Positions 22,858 through 30,367 of a stretch of DNA of 42,268 nucleotides are shown here, piece after piece. The translations under genes were made by a program, and so were the position numbers. The notes beneath the pieces were generated by a model. It did no database searches, was not told where the DNA came from, and saw only the letters and a program-made list of their open reading frames with translations. The stretch lies in assembly GCA_016182015.1 (NCBI GenBank), contig JACOYC010000001.1:1-42268 (forward strand), in the 5' to 3' direction. How positions within the stretch are numbered: the stretch's first letter is position 1; the number at the start of each line of letters is the position of its first letter. This stretch comes from Nanobdellati archaeon. Lineage in GTDB: Archaea > Nanobdellota > Nanobdellia > UBA10117.

Positions 22858-23222
22858 TGGAATACAAACAAGCGATTATACTCAGAGTGGATGTTGGAAT
22901 GAGCAAGGGCAAGCTGGCCGCACAGGCAGCACACGCCTCGCTGGACTCTGCCCTGAAGGCGATGCAGCGAGACAAAGTTTTCAAAGAGGGAATTTTTGAG
23001 GCTTGGCGCAAGGAAGGCGCAAAGAAAGTCGTGCTGAAAGTTGAGTCCGAAGAAGCGCTGAGAAAAATAAGAGATAAAGCCACACAAGCAAATTTAGTCA
23101 ACGCGCTAATCAAGGATGCCGGCCTTACTGAAGTGCCGGCTGGCACCGTGACCGCGCTGGCAATCGGGCCGGATGAGGAAAAGAAGATTGATAAGATTAC
23201 AAAGGATTTGAATGCACTTTGA
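22857..23222 (+). CDS. pth2: Peptidyl-tRNA hydrolase Pth2
   Basis: A 121-residue Pth2: QAIILRVDVGMSKGKLAAQAAHASLDSAL (catalytic region with the conserved K, Q and H), EGAKKVVLKVESEEAL, ATQANLVNALIKDAGLTEVPAGTVTALAIGPDEEKKIDKIT. Pth2 recycles peptidyl-tRNA released from stalled ribosomes. It is last in a small operon and ends directly against the opposite-strand dph6-like gene. Confidence 0.95.
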   Translation: MEYKQAIILRVDVGMSKGKLAAQAAHASLDSALKAMQRDKVFKEGIFEAWRKEGAKKVVLKVESEEALRKIRDKATQANLVNALIKDAGLTEVPAGTVTALAIGPDEEKKIDKITKDLNAL

Positions 23223-23909
23223 TTATTTCTTGGTCACAAGCTTCGCCTTCTTCACAATATAAACCCCTGAATCCCCTCGCCACACGTTTTCTGCTTCTTC
23301 AATAACTAATTTCTTTTTGAAAATCGGCCCATCTATCACAAGGGTTTCATACTCGCCGCCCTCGCCGGACAGATGGATTTTGAATTTCTGATGCAGCTCC
23401 TTTAGTTCCCGCAGCGCCGCGGAATCGAATGGCCTGCCCAACCACTTCTCAGTCAATCCATGTGCCGCAACCCCCGCAAATATGGCCTCAAAGCCATCTT
23501 TCAGGAATTCAGAAATGTATCTCTCTGGTTCAAGATGCCAGAGCGGGCAGACTGACTCCAAGCCAAGCTCTTCGCAGATTTTTGCAATTCTCTGCCTTTG
23601 GTATTCAGAAGCAACCGCACCAGAAACCACACCCTCAATTTTGTATTTTTCTTTTGCCTCTGAAATTGCTGCCCTCAAATCTGCAAGCTCCTCCTCTTTT
23701 ACACCTTCAGTTTTGCGGAAAATCAGCGGAATGCCAAGAGCCTTTGCCTGAAGTTTCACTAAATCTATGTTTGGAATGTGAAACATGTAAGATGCCTGAT
23801 TTTTTGATTTAAGCGAAATCAAAACTGTAATCTCGTGCCCGCGCTGCATCGCCAAATACAACGAGTAAGTGCTGTCCTTGCCGCCGGAATAAAGTGATGC
23901 GAGTTTCAT
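23223..23909 (-). CDS. dph6: Dph6-like diphthine-ammonia ligase (PP-loop ATPase), copy A
   Basis: The N-terminal PP-loop YSGGKDSTYSLYLA is complete, and the family motifs VVSGAVASEYQRQRI, LGLESVCPLWHLEPE and GEGGEYETLVIDGPIFKKKL are present. The last, with the EGGE(F/Y)ET core, is diagnostic for Dph6/MJ0570-type enzymes. They amidate diphthine on elongation factor 2. At 228 residues it is a standard archaeal single-domain version. It overlaps the upstream paralogue by four bases. Confidence 0.85.
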   Translation of the reverse strand: MKLASLYSGGKDSTYSLYLAMQRGHEITVLISLKSKNQASYMFHIPNIDLVKLQAKALGIPLIFRKTEGVKEEELADLRAAISEAKEKYKIEGVVSGAVASEYQRQRIAKICEELGLESVCPLWHLEPERYISEFLKDGFEAIFAGVAAHGLTEKWLGRPFDSAALRELKELHQKFKIHLSGEGGEYETLVIDGPIFKKKLVIEEAENVWRGDSGVYIVKKAKLVTKK

Positions 23910-24586
23910 GTGGAATTATTTTTATTTACTAACTTTGCCTTTTCCACAACCAAATTGTTGCCCTCTATTTTAAATTTAGTAATACCCAACTTCTTGCTGA
24001 AATTTGGCCCGTCAAGAACAAGCGTTCTGTATTCCGATTCTTCGCCGGAAATGCTTATGCCGAATTTTGCGTGCAGCTTTTTCAAATCTTCAATTGCCAG
24101 GCTGTCAAGCCGCCTGCCCAACCAGCCCTTGTCGAAACCAGAGCCAGCTACTTCTGAAAATATTATTTCGAAGCCTTGGCGTATCTGCTCGCGCATGTAT
24201 TTTTCAGGGGCAAGCCTCCAGAGCGGAAATATTGTTTTAAGGCCGAGGTCTGCGCATATAGCTTCGATATGATAGCGCTGTTGTTCTGATGCAGCCACGC
24301 CACTTACTATGCCCTCTATTTTATATTTTTCCTTGGCTTTTGCCAGCGCCGATTTTATACCCTTGAGCTCTGATTCTTTTGTGCCGCTGGCTTCTGCTAA
24401 GATTATTGGTTTGTTTAGTGCGCGGGCCTGCAATTTTGCTATTTCCGCACTTGTTTTATGCAATACTGCCGAGCCGAGGAAAGGTGTAATGGAAAGCAAA
24501 ACTACTACCTCCCGCCCCTGCTGTTCTGCCAGGTAAAGCGAGTAAGTGCTGTCCTTCCCACCGCTAAAAAGCACCGCAACTTTCAT
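23906..24586 (-). CDS. Dph6-like PP-loop protein, copy B with altered signature
   Basis: A 226-residue paralogue of the gene downstream of it, similar over its whole length: FSGGKDSTYSLYLAEQQGREV, IVSGVAASEQQRYHIEAI, LGLKTIFPLWRLAPEKY. The diagnostic GEGGEYET of copy A is here GEESEYRT, and KAKEKYKIEGIVSG is shared with copy A. The PP-loop is intact. A tandem duplication followed by divergence is the simplest history; copy B may have another substrate or form a heterodimer. Confidence 0.8.
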   Translation of the reverse strand: MKVAVLFSGGKDSTYSLYLAEQQGREVVVLLSITPFLGSAVLHKTSAEIAKLQARALNKPIILAEASGTKESELKGIKSALAKAKEKYKIEGIVSGVAASEQQRYHIEAICADLGLKTIFPLWRLAPEKYMREQIRQGFEIIFSEVAGSGFDKGWLGRRLDSLAIEDLKKLHAKFGISISGEESEYRTLVLDGPNFSKKLGITKFKIEGNNLVVEKAKLVNKNNST

Positions 24587-24629
24587 AGTAAAGCTTAAAA
24601 TACATTTTATTTAAAGCTTGCTGTTTAAC

Positions 24630-25436
24630 ATGGTGAAGCTTTCGGTTATAATACCAACCCTCAACGAAGGTCGGAAGATTGGCCAGCTGCTGCAATCCCT
24701 GACGAAACAGACATTTAGAGATTTCGAAGTTATAGTTGTAGATGGCAATTCTAACGACGATACAAAAAAAACCATTGCTGCCTTTTCCGAAAAATTGAAC
24801 ATAAAATTTATTGTTGAACCAAAACTTGGCATCGGCAGGGCAAGGAATATTGGGGCTGCAAACGCCGCCGGCGAATATTTTCTTTTCTTGGACGCTGATG
24901 TTCTTGTAGCTAAAACTTTTATGGAAAATGCAGTACGCGAGTTTGATGACCGATATTTGGACATTGCAACATGTTATGTAATTCCAATGTCTGACAAGCT
25001 TCTTGACGTTGTTCTGCATGAGGCTGCGAATGCCACGATAAACGCCAGCCAGTACCTTTCGCCTGCCGCTCCAGGTTATTGCGTAATTATTACAAAACGA
25101 CTGCACAACAGAATCGGCGGCTTCAAAGAAGAGCTTAAGCTTGGCGAGGACCACGACTACGGCGAGCGGGCAAGCCAGCTCGGCAAGTTCCGCGTGCTAA
25201 GAAATTCCAAAATAAAAATTTCTGTCAGGCGCCTCGATAAAGACGGCCGGGCCAAACTTGTCGCAAAATATATTTACGGCGAACTTTATAGGCGCTTTGT
25301 TGGCGATGTAACAAAACCGCTGTTCGCATATGAGTTTGGCCAGCACGAGACTGAAAATACAGATGTGAATGGAAAAAATGTTCTGCGTTTTGGCTTCGAG
25401 AAATTTAAAAACACTATCCGCAAGTTTAAGCTATAA
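24630..25436 (+). CDS. Family 2 glycosyltransferase
   Basis: A GT-A fold transferase: LSVIIPTLNEGRKIGQLLQSL at the start, FEVIVVDGNSNDDT, GIGRARNIGAANAAGEYFLFLDADV with the metal-binding DAD, and GGFKEELKLGEDHDYGERA with the acidic ED motif. It transfers a sugar from a nucleotide sugar to a lipid or protein acceptor. There is no membrane anchor. I start at ATG 24630 since TTATTTAAAG lies about 25 bases upstream; a TTG at 24618 is an alternative. Its stop is two bases from the tRNA-Gly 3' end. Confidence 0.9.
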   Translation: MVKLSVIIPTLNEGRKIGQLLQSLTKQTFRDFEVIVVDGNSNDDTKKTIAAFSEKLNIKFIVEPKLGIGRARNIGAANAAGEYFLFLDADVLVAKTFMENAVREFDDRYLDIATCYVIPMSDKLLDVVLHEAANATINASQYLSPAAPGYCVIITKRLHNRIGGFKEELKLGEDHDYGERASQLGKFRVLRNSKIKISVRRLDKDGRAKLVAKYIYGELYRRFVGDVTKPLFAYEFGQHETENTDVNGKNVLRFGFEKFKNTIRKFKL

Positions 25437-25451
25437 ATGCGCCGGCTGGGA

Positions 25452-25549
25452 TTTTCTTACTCCTTCGTTTGTGGGTTCATAGAACCCACCGCCCTCTTTC
25501 TTTAGGGGGCACGGGTCCTTTCTTTCTGGCAGAGAAAAAAAGGGAGTGA
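25452..25549 (-). other. T-loop intron of tRNA-Gly (98 nt)
   Basis: BHB: outer helix CTGGG/CCCAG, central TTCA/AGAA (three pairs and an A-A mismatch), bulges ATT (cut AT^T) and AAT (cut AA^T), inner helix ACTCC/GGAGT. The intron holds GTGGGTTC-tat-GAACCCAC and a TTTCTTT-rich arm, as in the Ser and Thr introns. Confidence 0.82.
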
Positions 25550-25591
25550 ATTGAACCCAGATCATTCGCTTGGAAGGCGAAAGTCCTACCA

Positions 25592-25664
25592 GTGTCCAAC
25601 CGCGCGTCGTCCTTTGTGGGTTCGCGAAGCGAATCCCACCGCATGTGGACTGGGCGAGCAGTCC
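25592..25664 (-). other. D-loop intron of tRNA-Gly (73 nt)
   Basis: Central helix GTCT/GGAC, bulges AAG (cut AA^G) and ACT (cut AC^T), inner helix GACTGC/GCGGTT with two G-U pairs. The outer helix is weak, so this is a relaxed BHB. A hairpin GTGGG...TTCGC/GCGAA...CCCAC resembles that of the T-loop intron in the same gene. Confidence 0.75.
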
Positions 25665-25728
25665 TTAGACTACCGGCGCATACAAGCAAAACGGTTAGAC
25701 TTTTAAAGGCTTTTTATAACTTAATTTA

Positions 25729-26367
25729 ATGACAATTTTAATCTTCGCCGCACATCCGGATGACATTGCAATCGGCCTCGGCGGCACTGTGGCGAAGTAC
25801 GCGCGGCAGGGCAAGCACATAGTTTCAGTAATATTTTCATACGGTGAGGGTGCAGACCCGATAAAAGATTCAACAACTTTAATTAAACAGCATACCGCAG
25901 AAGCAAAAAAAGCCTCCAAAATCCTCGGCATAAAGGAAACAATTTTCCTCGGGCTCAGCGACCTGGCCTTTGAAAGAGATTCAAAAGAACCCTCGACCGA
26001 GAAAAAAATAACAGACATATTTGAAAGATACAAGCCCGAGCTCACTTTTATTCATAAAAACGACGATATGCACTCCGCACACAAGGTTGTTGCAGAAAAA
26101 ATAAACATTATTTCCAGCAAAATAAATTTCAAAACAACATTTTATGCGTATTACATATTTCCGCCAATCAAACCTGGTCGCAGAAACCAGCCAAAGCTGT
26201 ACATTGACATATCCGATACATTTCAGCTTAAAAAATCTGCGATGAGCTTATTCAAAACTCAGAAATTATTCTTTTCCTTTTACCAGATTCCAACTACACT
26301 TTTACAGAACTGGCTGTCCGGCTTCAAGGCGCGATGCAAGTACGCTGAAATTTTTTACAAGATTTAA
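25729..26367 (+). CDS. PIG-L/LmbE-family deacetylase
   Basis: A 212-residue zinc hydrolase: MTILIFAAHPDDIAIGLGGT contains the AHPDD metal and catalytic motif, and HKNDDMHSAHKVV the second metal motif (HxxH). Family members remove N-acetyl groups from sugars or sugar lipids. Next to a glycosyltransferase, a role in glycan or glycolipid synthesis is likely (inference). The 3' end overlaps the opposite-strand endonuclease III-like gene by 44 bases. Confidence 0.9.
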   Translation: MTILIFAAHPDDIAIGLGGTVAKYARQGKHIVSVIFSYGEGADPIKDSTTLIKQHTAEAKKASKILGIKETIFLGLSDLAFERDSKEPSTEKKITDIFERYKPELTFIHKNDDMHSAHKVVAEKINIISSKINFKTTFYAYYIFPPIKPGRRNQPKLYIDISDTFQLKKSAMSLFKTQKLFFSFYQIPTTLLQNWLSGFKARCKYAEIFYKI

Positions 26368-26965
26368 AAATTGCCATAAATATTTTGTTTGTTTTTAACT
26401 CTTTGCCAGCCCTAACAATTAGGGCATGATACTCGTTGAATAATTTTACATCCTTCGGCAGGTTTGATTCAAAAAAAATTTTAATTTCCGAATATTTTGC
26501 ATCCGGCTTGATTAACTTTAACTGAGCGAAAATTCTTTTTGTGTATGTGTCCACCACGAACTCTGGCTGGTCGTATGCATAAAGCAAAATTGAGTCTGCT
26601 GTTTCAGGGCCGATGCCCCAGATATTCAAGAGCCGTTCTCTAGTAGGTATTTGGTCTTTAGTTGTTGGTTTTTTGTTTAGTTCTAGAAAAAATTTTGCTG
26701 CAGCTTTCAGCTTTTTTGCTTTTTGGTTGTTGTAGCCAGCGGGTTTTATAATTTGTGCAAGTTTTTCGTCTTTGGTTTTTAGTATTTTGTTGAAATTAAT
26801 TAGATTGTTTTTCTTCAGATTTACAATTGCCTTCTCCACGTTCTTCCAGCTCGTGCTTTGCGTTAAAATCGCGCCGATAATAATTTCTTCCCGCGAGTCG
26901 CCAGGCCACCAGTACTGCGGGCCATACCTTTCGTACAACTGGCGGTAGATTTGCATTAGGTCCAT
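26324..26965 (-). CDS. Endonuclease III-like HhH-GPD DNA glycosylase
   Basis: The HhH-GPD core is present: EEIIIGAILTQSTSWKNVEKAI, then LNIWGIGPETADSILLYAYDQPEFVVDTYTKRI with the helix-hairpin-helix and the catalytic aspartate (VVD). The lysine expected after the hairpin in bifunctional enzymes is a glutamate here (GPETAD), which suggests a monofunctional glycosylase. The C-terminal Fe-S loop is reduced to two cysteines (KSCKKFQRTC). It repairs damaged bases, with specificity unknown. Length 213. Confidence 0.85.
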   Translation of the reverse strand: MDLMQIYRQLYERYGPQYWWPGDSREEIIIGAILTQSTSWKNVEKAIVNLKKNNLINFNKILKTKDEKLAQIIKPAGYNNQKAKKLKAAAKFFLELNKKPTTKDQIPTRERLLNIWGIGPETADSILLYAYDQPEFVVDTYTKRIFAQLKLIKPDAKYSEIKIFFESNLPKDVKLFNEYHALIVRAGKELKTNKIFMAIFKSCKKFQRTCIAP

Positions 26966-27028
26966 GCCATAAACACTTTTAAAGATAATTTAACCCTTTC
27001 TATTATGCGCCCGTAGCTCAGCTTGGAT

Positions 27029-27067
27029 AACGCATACAAAGTCTGCGGATTTGGTCTGCGACCAAAT
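27029..27067 (+). other. D-loop intron of tRNA-Arg (39 nt)
   Basis: Textbook BHB core: central helix TTGG/CCAA, both bulges ATA cut as AT^A, inner helix CGCA/TGCG. Removal restores the D-arm exactly. Confidence 0.85.
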
Positions 27068-27084
27068 AGAGCGGCGCACTCCTA

Positions 27085-27108
27085 CGGCAGCCCAAATTTG
27101 CCAGAGAG
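27085..27108 (+). other. Anticodon-loop intron of tRNA-Arg (24 nt)
   Basis: Position 37/38. Outer helix GCGCA/TGCGC, central CTCC/AGAG (three pairs and one mismatch), bulges TAC (cut TA^C) and AGA (cut AG^A), inner helix GGCA/TGCC. Confidence 0.85.
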
Positions 27109-27145
27109 ATGCGCAGGTCAGGTGTTCAAATCATCTCGGGCGCGC

Positions 27146-28792
27146 TTATTCTAAAATAAAACTTAGCTCTCCGCCATCAGCGGCCCCTAGAATCATCTTG
27201 CCCAATTTAGATTTCTTATGAATCCTCAGCTCGCCAGTGCGCGGGACTTGCAGCGTGGCGACTTCCCGGCCGGCAATCAGCATCTTCACGCTTCTTGCGG
27301 AAGCCGGCAGGTAAATAGAAACGAACTTGCTTGCCTCGCGGAATTTGTAGCTAACGGATTCGCCGGCAGATGTTCTCTCATGGCTGCGCCCTTTCTTTTT
27401 GATTGGCACGACAACAGTCTGCTCGCCGTACGTATAAATCTCATACTCAAGATCCTGCGTTTCAAAGTCGCGGACTTCCACGACTGGCCTTGACAAATCA
27501 GCTTCTACCATTCCAGTTGGCACTTTTACTTTCATGGCCATTTCAAAAACTTTTTCCACTGCGCCGTCGCGGATGAAAACCACGGTGTCAATTATTTGTG
27601 GTATCATTCCCAGCTCGACACGGCCGATAAATCTCTGCACCGAATCGATTGGGTTTGTTGCATGAATTACTCCTGCCAATCCAATTCCCGCTAATCTTAA
27701 GTCAGAATACAATCTGAAATCCTCTGTGATGCGCATCTCGTCGAAGATTGTGTAATCCGGACGAGTGAGCAACATTACGTTGTGAATGTCATCGCGATTG
27801 CCAAGATTTTTTGAGTACTGCACAACTTCCGGCGGAACTTGTAAGTCCCGGGGCGACTCAATTGTCTTTACAATCTTATTCAGTTTTACATAAACCTTTG
27901 CCAATGCCGAGGCGAATGTAGTCTTGCCAGAGCCAGGCGCGCCCGATATTAAAATTCCTGTCGCGGAGTTTTTTAGCCTCTGTAAAAGTTTTGCATTTAA
28001 TTTGTAGTCCTCAATCTCAAGAGTTGCAACTGGCCTGACCGCGGTTATCTCCCAGCCATCAGAAAATGGCGGCCTTGCAATCACGACTCGAAAATTCTTG
28101 AATTGTAAAATTGTCATTCCTGGATTTGTGTATTCGATGAAAGAGCCTGCCGCGAGTTTTGTTTTTTCTGTTACGTCCGCGGCAAATGTTTTTACGTCAT
28201 GCTGTGTCAGCGGGTTTTCTGATAGCTGGACAAATTGCCAGCTTCCTGGTTTTCCGCGTTTTGCAGTTGGAGCAGTGTCCTCTTTCAAATGTATGGACAT
28301 TGTTTCAGCGTCAAAAAACTTTTCGATTGCCAGCGCGCCGACTTCACGTGCGGCAACAGGGAGGATTAGAATTGTTTTTACACCAAGTGCCTCGGCCACA
28401 GTTGCTTGGACGCGGTCGCCAGTTATTAATGTTGCCTTTAGTTTTACTGCTGTCTCGCGGATTAAATCGTCCATCTCGCCGACACGTGCGCCCTTGATTC
28501 TCTCAACAGTCGGCCTCGCGCCATGGAACTCAAATTTTATTTTTCCTTCTGCAGCCAAACTTTGGAGGGTTTTAATTTCCTCAAGCCCCAAAAATCCTTC
28601 TGCCTGGTTAAAATTTGCTTGGTGTTCTAATTCAGCAATAACTGCGATTGGTATCACGAGCCTGCCGGCTATCTCACCTTTTTGTATAAGCTCTGAAACC
28701 TTCTTTTCTATTATTATAGAAGTATCAGCCACGTATACGTTATCGGTATTCGGTTTCTGGTTTTCGGTTTCTGGTTCTTCTGTTTTGTTCAT
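27146..28792 (-). CDS. PIN-domain and PilT-like ATPase fusion protein
   Basis: A 548-residue archaeal fusion. The N-terminal PIN nuclease domain has D in YVADTSIII, E in AVIAELEHQAN and D in TGDRVQATVAEALG (about residues 20-145). The centre is a secretion-type/PilT ATPase with Walker A GAPGSGKTTF (near 287), and the C-terminal segment has VEVRDFETQDLEYEIYTYGEQTVVVP and a KH-like end. Such proteins are common in archaea; the role is thought to involve RNA but is not settled. It ends one base from tRNA-Arg on the other strand. Confidence 0.88.
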   Translation of the reverse strand: MNKTEEPETENQKPNTDNVYVADTSIIIEKKVSELIQKGEIAGRLVIPIAVIAELEHQANFNQAEGFLGLEEIKTLQSLAAEGKIKFEFHGARPTVERIKGARVGEMDDLIRETAVKLKATLITGDRVQATVAEALGVKTILILPVAAREVGALAIEKFFDAETMSIHLKEDTAPTAKRGKPGSWQFVQLSENPLTQHDVKTFAADVTEKTKLAAGSFIEYTNPGMTILQFKNFRVVIARPPFSDGWEITAVRPVATLEIEDYKLNAKLLQRLKNSATGILISGAPGSGKTTFASALAKVYVKLNKIVKTIESPRDLQVPPEVVQYSKNLGNRDDIHNVMLLTRPDYTIFDEMRITEDFRLYSDLRLAGIGLAGVIHATNPIDSVQRFIGRVELGMIPQIIDTVVFIRDGAVEKVFEMAMKVKVPTGMVEADLSRPVVEVRDFETQDLEYEIYTYGEQTVVVPIKKKGRSHERTSAGESVSYKFREASKFVSIYLPASARSVKMLIAGREVATLQVPRTGELRIHKKSKLGKMILGAADGGELSFILE

Positions 28793-28847
28793 GTATGTAT
28801 GACGTAGGCTGGTTTTACTGTGATTTTAAGGTTTTTAAAGCTTATGA

Positions 28848-29201
28848 TTATACTAAGCTCTGGGCCCCGAAAGATCTTCGTGCCTTCACATATTCCACAA
28901 ACGTCTTTACCCGTGCCAAAGATTTTGCTACATCACTCTTGGCCGGGCTCGGGTTTGTGGCAAGCTTCCACAGAGAAAGATAAGTTCCTGAGAACTCGCG
29001 TTCTTCTTTCGAGCCTTCCGACAGCTTGCGGTTGATAATCTGGTGCGCTATGTTGGTGTCATCCAAACCAAAGTTTACTGCCACGGCAACATTCGAGGCC
29101 TCAAGCACATGCCTCATTGCCGCGCCAAGAAATTCCAATTCTGAGCGGTGTAATAAATAATCCGCGAACTTCAATTTTTCTTCCGCCTTTGAAATATCCA
29201 T
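28848..29201 (-). CDS. Helical (HEPN-like) protein, copy 1
   Basis: Start taken at ATG 29201 (MDISKAEEKLKFADYLL); longer starts run into the hairpin island. The all-helical sequence AEEKLKFADYLLHRSELEFL, GAAMRHVLEASNVAVAVNFG resembles the opening of the next upstream gene (ARKEIELADHLLYVTYP, AISEHVIKAANQALHALLEF). The pattern recalls HEPN four-helix proteins, but the usual RxxxxxH motif is not clear. The two look like paralogues in an archaeal family of unknown function. Confidence 0.7.
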   Translation of the reverse strand: MDISKAEEKLKFADYLLHRSELEFLGAAMRHVLEASNVAVAVNFGLDDTNIAHQIINRKLSEGSKEEREFSGTYLSLWKLATNPSPAKSDVAKSLARVKTFVEYVKARRSFGAQSLV

Positions 29202-29214
29202 GCTACTTACCAAA

Positions 29215-29345
29215 ACCAAAATAACTTGAACTCGCCATTTAGGCGAGTTCAAGGAACAGTTCGAACAAAGTTCGACTGGTCAGCCAAAACGAATTTTGGC
29301 TGAATGAAAAAGCGCAGTAACTGCCTGTTTTTAAACCCTGCGCTT
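29215..29345. other. Hairpin island between two paralogous genes
   Basis: A perfect 11-bp hairpin TTGAACTCGCC/GGCGAGTTCAA (29226-29252), CAGT(t)CGAAC/GTTCGACTG (about 29256-29279) and CAGCCAAAA/TTTTGGCTG (29281-29302), followed by GCGCAG...CTGCGC. The CTCGCC hairpin is the exact reverse complement of that at 16737-16753, and the AGCCAAA type also occurs at 16796 and 3729. Confidence 0.7.
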
Positions 29346-29365
29346 TTCCATAATTTAAACCTTTC

Positions 29366-29842
29366 TCAAGCGCCTGCCTTTATTATTGCATCAATTTTGC
29401 CAACAAAGCCCTTTGTAAGATTGGAGTAACGCTTTACTGACTCATAGTCTATCGTAGTTAGCCTGTAATCATGGCCGGCCAGCACGTATCTCTCGCCATG
29501 CCGGAACCGGATTGCGGATTCTATACCCATGCGCTGAATTTCCTGCATCTTATTCAGCAGGCGGTAAAATTTCTGGTCAAAGTTGTAAAACGGCTCAATC
29601 TTATTTCTATAAACTGAAATCATAACCGCAAAATTTGTTGAGAACATTTCTACTCGCTTGTATGTGTGCTCGAATTCTAGCAGGGCATGCAGGGCCTGAT
29701 TTGCGGCTTTGATTACGTGCTCTGAAATTGCAAGAAGAAACTTTGTCTCTTTTATCATTGGGTAGGTGACGTAAAGCAGATGGTCAGCCAGCTCTATCTC
29801 CTTTCTTGCTGCATCTATAAGCTCATAGTACAGTTCGGACAT
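29366..29842 (-). CDS. Helical (HEPN-like) protein, copy 2
   Basis: A 158-residue, all-helical protein: YYELIDAARKEIELADHLLYVTYPMIKE, AISEHVIKAANQALHALLEFEH, then FYRLLNKMQEIQRMGIESAIRF and RFRHGERYVLAGHDYRLTTIDYESVKRYS. It shares its first two helices with the smaller gene downstream. The RFRHGE stretch is the best candidate for a nucleic-acid-binding or catalytic loop, without proof. It has its own upstream AT-rich box (TATATATTT). Confidence 0.75.
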   Translation of the reverse strand: MSELYYELIDAARKEIELADHLLYVTYPMIKETKFLLAISEHVIKAANQALHALLEFEHTYKRVEMFSTNFAVMISVYRNKIEPFYNFDQKFYRLLNKMQEIQRMGIESAIRFRHGERYVLAGHDYRLTTIDYESVKRYSNLTKGFVGKIDAIIKAGA

Positions 29843-29888
29843 ATATATTTACAATTTCTCAAGAATAAAATGTTTTCTACTGTTGTGG

Positions 29889-30062
29889 CTATGCTTTTTT
29901 TATTCGTTTCACAATTACTGGGCCGGCAATGACTAATGTCAAAACAATAGCTAACACAAATGCCAGCACTGATGACACTTCCAACGAGAACACCGCATAT
30001 AGTATCAGAGCAGTTATTATTGCTAGAACAAAATAAATCATTATAACCGTTTTCTTTTCCAT
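29889..30062 (-). CDS. Small membrane protein, 57 aa
   Basis: The minus strand reads MEKKTVIMIYFVLAIITALI, LYAVFSLEVSSVLAFVLAIV, LTLVIAGPVIVKRIKKA, two clear transmembrane helices with positively charged ends. A longer ORF in another frame covers the same bases but has poor composition. The gene ends 47 bases before the HEPN-like gene and starts five bases after the MGMT-like stop, consistent with one operon. Confidence 0.75.
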   Translation of the reverse strand: MEKKTVIMIYFVLAIITALILYAVFSLEVSSVLAFVLAIVLTLVIAGPVIVKRIKKA

Positions 30063-30067
30063 TAGTT

Positions 30068-30367
30068 TTAATCAATACTATTTATTATAAACCTTTCTGC
30101 AACTTTTCCGTTTTTTATTTCCACGCCCTCTTTCCGCAAAAGTTCAATTTTCTTTGTAGTGCCTAAAACGTAGCCGCCGACTTTTCCGTCAGAGCGGACA
30201 ACGCGATGGCATGGAACTTTAATTACGTTTGGGTTTTTGCTGAGAATGTTTCCGACAGCCCGCGCGGCTTTCGGGTTTCCGCAGGCCGCGGCGAGTGCTT
30301 TGTAAGTTATTACTTTTCCTTTTGTTATTTTTCCAAGAAACTCATAAATTATTTTGGAATCTATCAT
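30068..30367 (-). CDS. ogt: MGMT-like O6-alkylguanine-DNA alkyltransferase domain protein
   Basis: At 99 residues it contains only the DNA-binding/active-site domain: FLGKITKGKVITYKALAAACGNPKAARAVGNILSKNP, then IKVPCHRVVRSDGKVGGY, with the acceptor cysteine C53 in PCHRV. The N-terminal domain of classical Ogt is absent, as in many short archaeal and alkyltransferase-like forms; since the cysteine is kept it should still accept alkyl groups. It overlaps the hydrolase gene upstream by four bases. Confidence 0.87.
   Translation of the reverse strand: MIDSKIIYEFLGKITKGKVITYKALAAACGNPKAARAVGNILSKNPNVIKVPCHRVVRSDGKVGGYVLGTTKKIELLRKEGVEIKNGKVAERFIINSID

Larger units (their letters stand above)
25438..25679 (-). 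tRNA. tRNA-Gly(UCC) with two introns
   Basis: Acceptor GCGCCGG (25673-25679) pairs with CCGGCGC (25439-25445), discriminator A, no encoded CCA. The D-arm GTCT/GGAC closes only after removal of a 73-nt D-loop intron (spliced loop AATGGTA). The anticodon arm TTCGC-CTTCCAA-GCGAA is uninterrupted, anticodon UCC. The T-stem CTGGG/CCCAG is split by a 98-nt intron, and the spliced T-loop is TTCAATT. Mature length is 71 nt. A CTTTAAAAG box about 25 bases upstream serves as promoter. Confidence 0.92.
27007..27144 (+). tRNA. tRNA-Arg(CCU) with two introns
   Basis: Acceptor GCGCCCG (27007-27013) pairs with CGGGCGC (27137-27143), discriminator G, no encoded CCA. The D-stem GCTC/GAGC forms only after removing a 39-nt intron from the D-loop (spliced loop AGCTTGGATA). 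Anticodon stem GCGCA/TGCGC closes after loss of a 24-nt intron, loop CTCCTAA, anticodon CCU (AGG codons). The T-arm AGGTG-TTCAAAT-CATCT is uninterrupted. Mature length is 75 nt. A CTTTTAAAG box at about 26976-26984 is correctly spaced. The 3' end is one base from the stop of the opposite gene. Confidence 0.92.

Noticed and set aside
25477-25689. 70-aa ORF on the minus strand
   Set aside because: It overlaps tRNA-Gly and its two introns; no protein character.
29815-30075. 86-aa ORF on the minus strand
   Set aside because: Cysteine/asparagine-rich with poor codon character; the 57-aa membrane protein in another frame explains the same bases.
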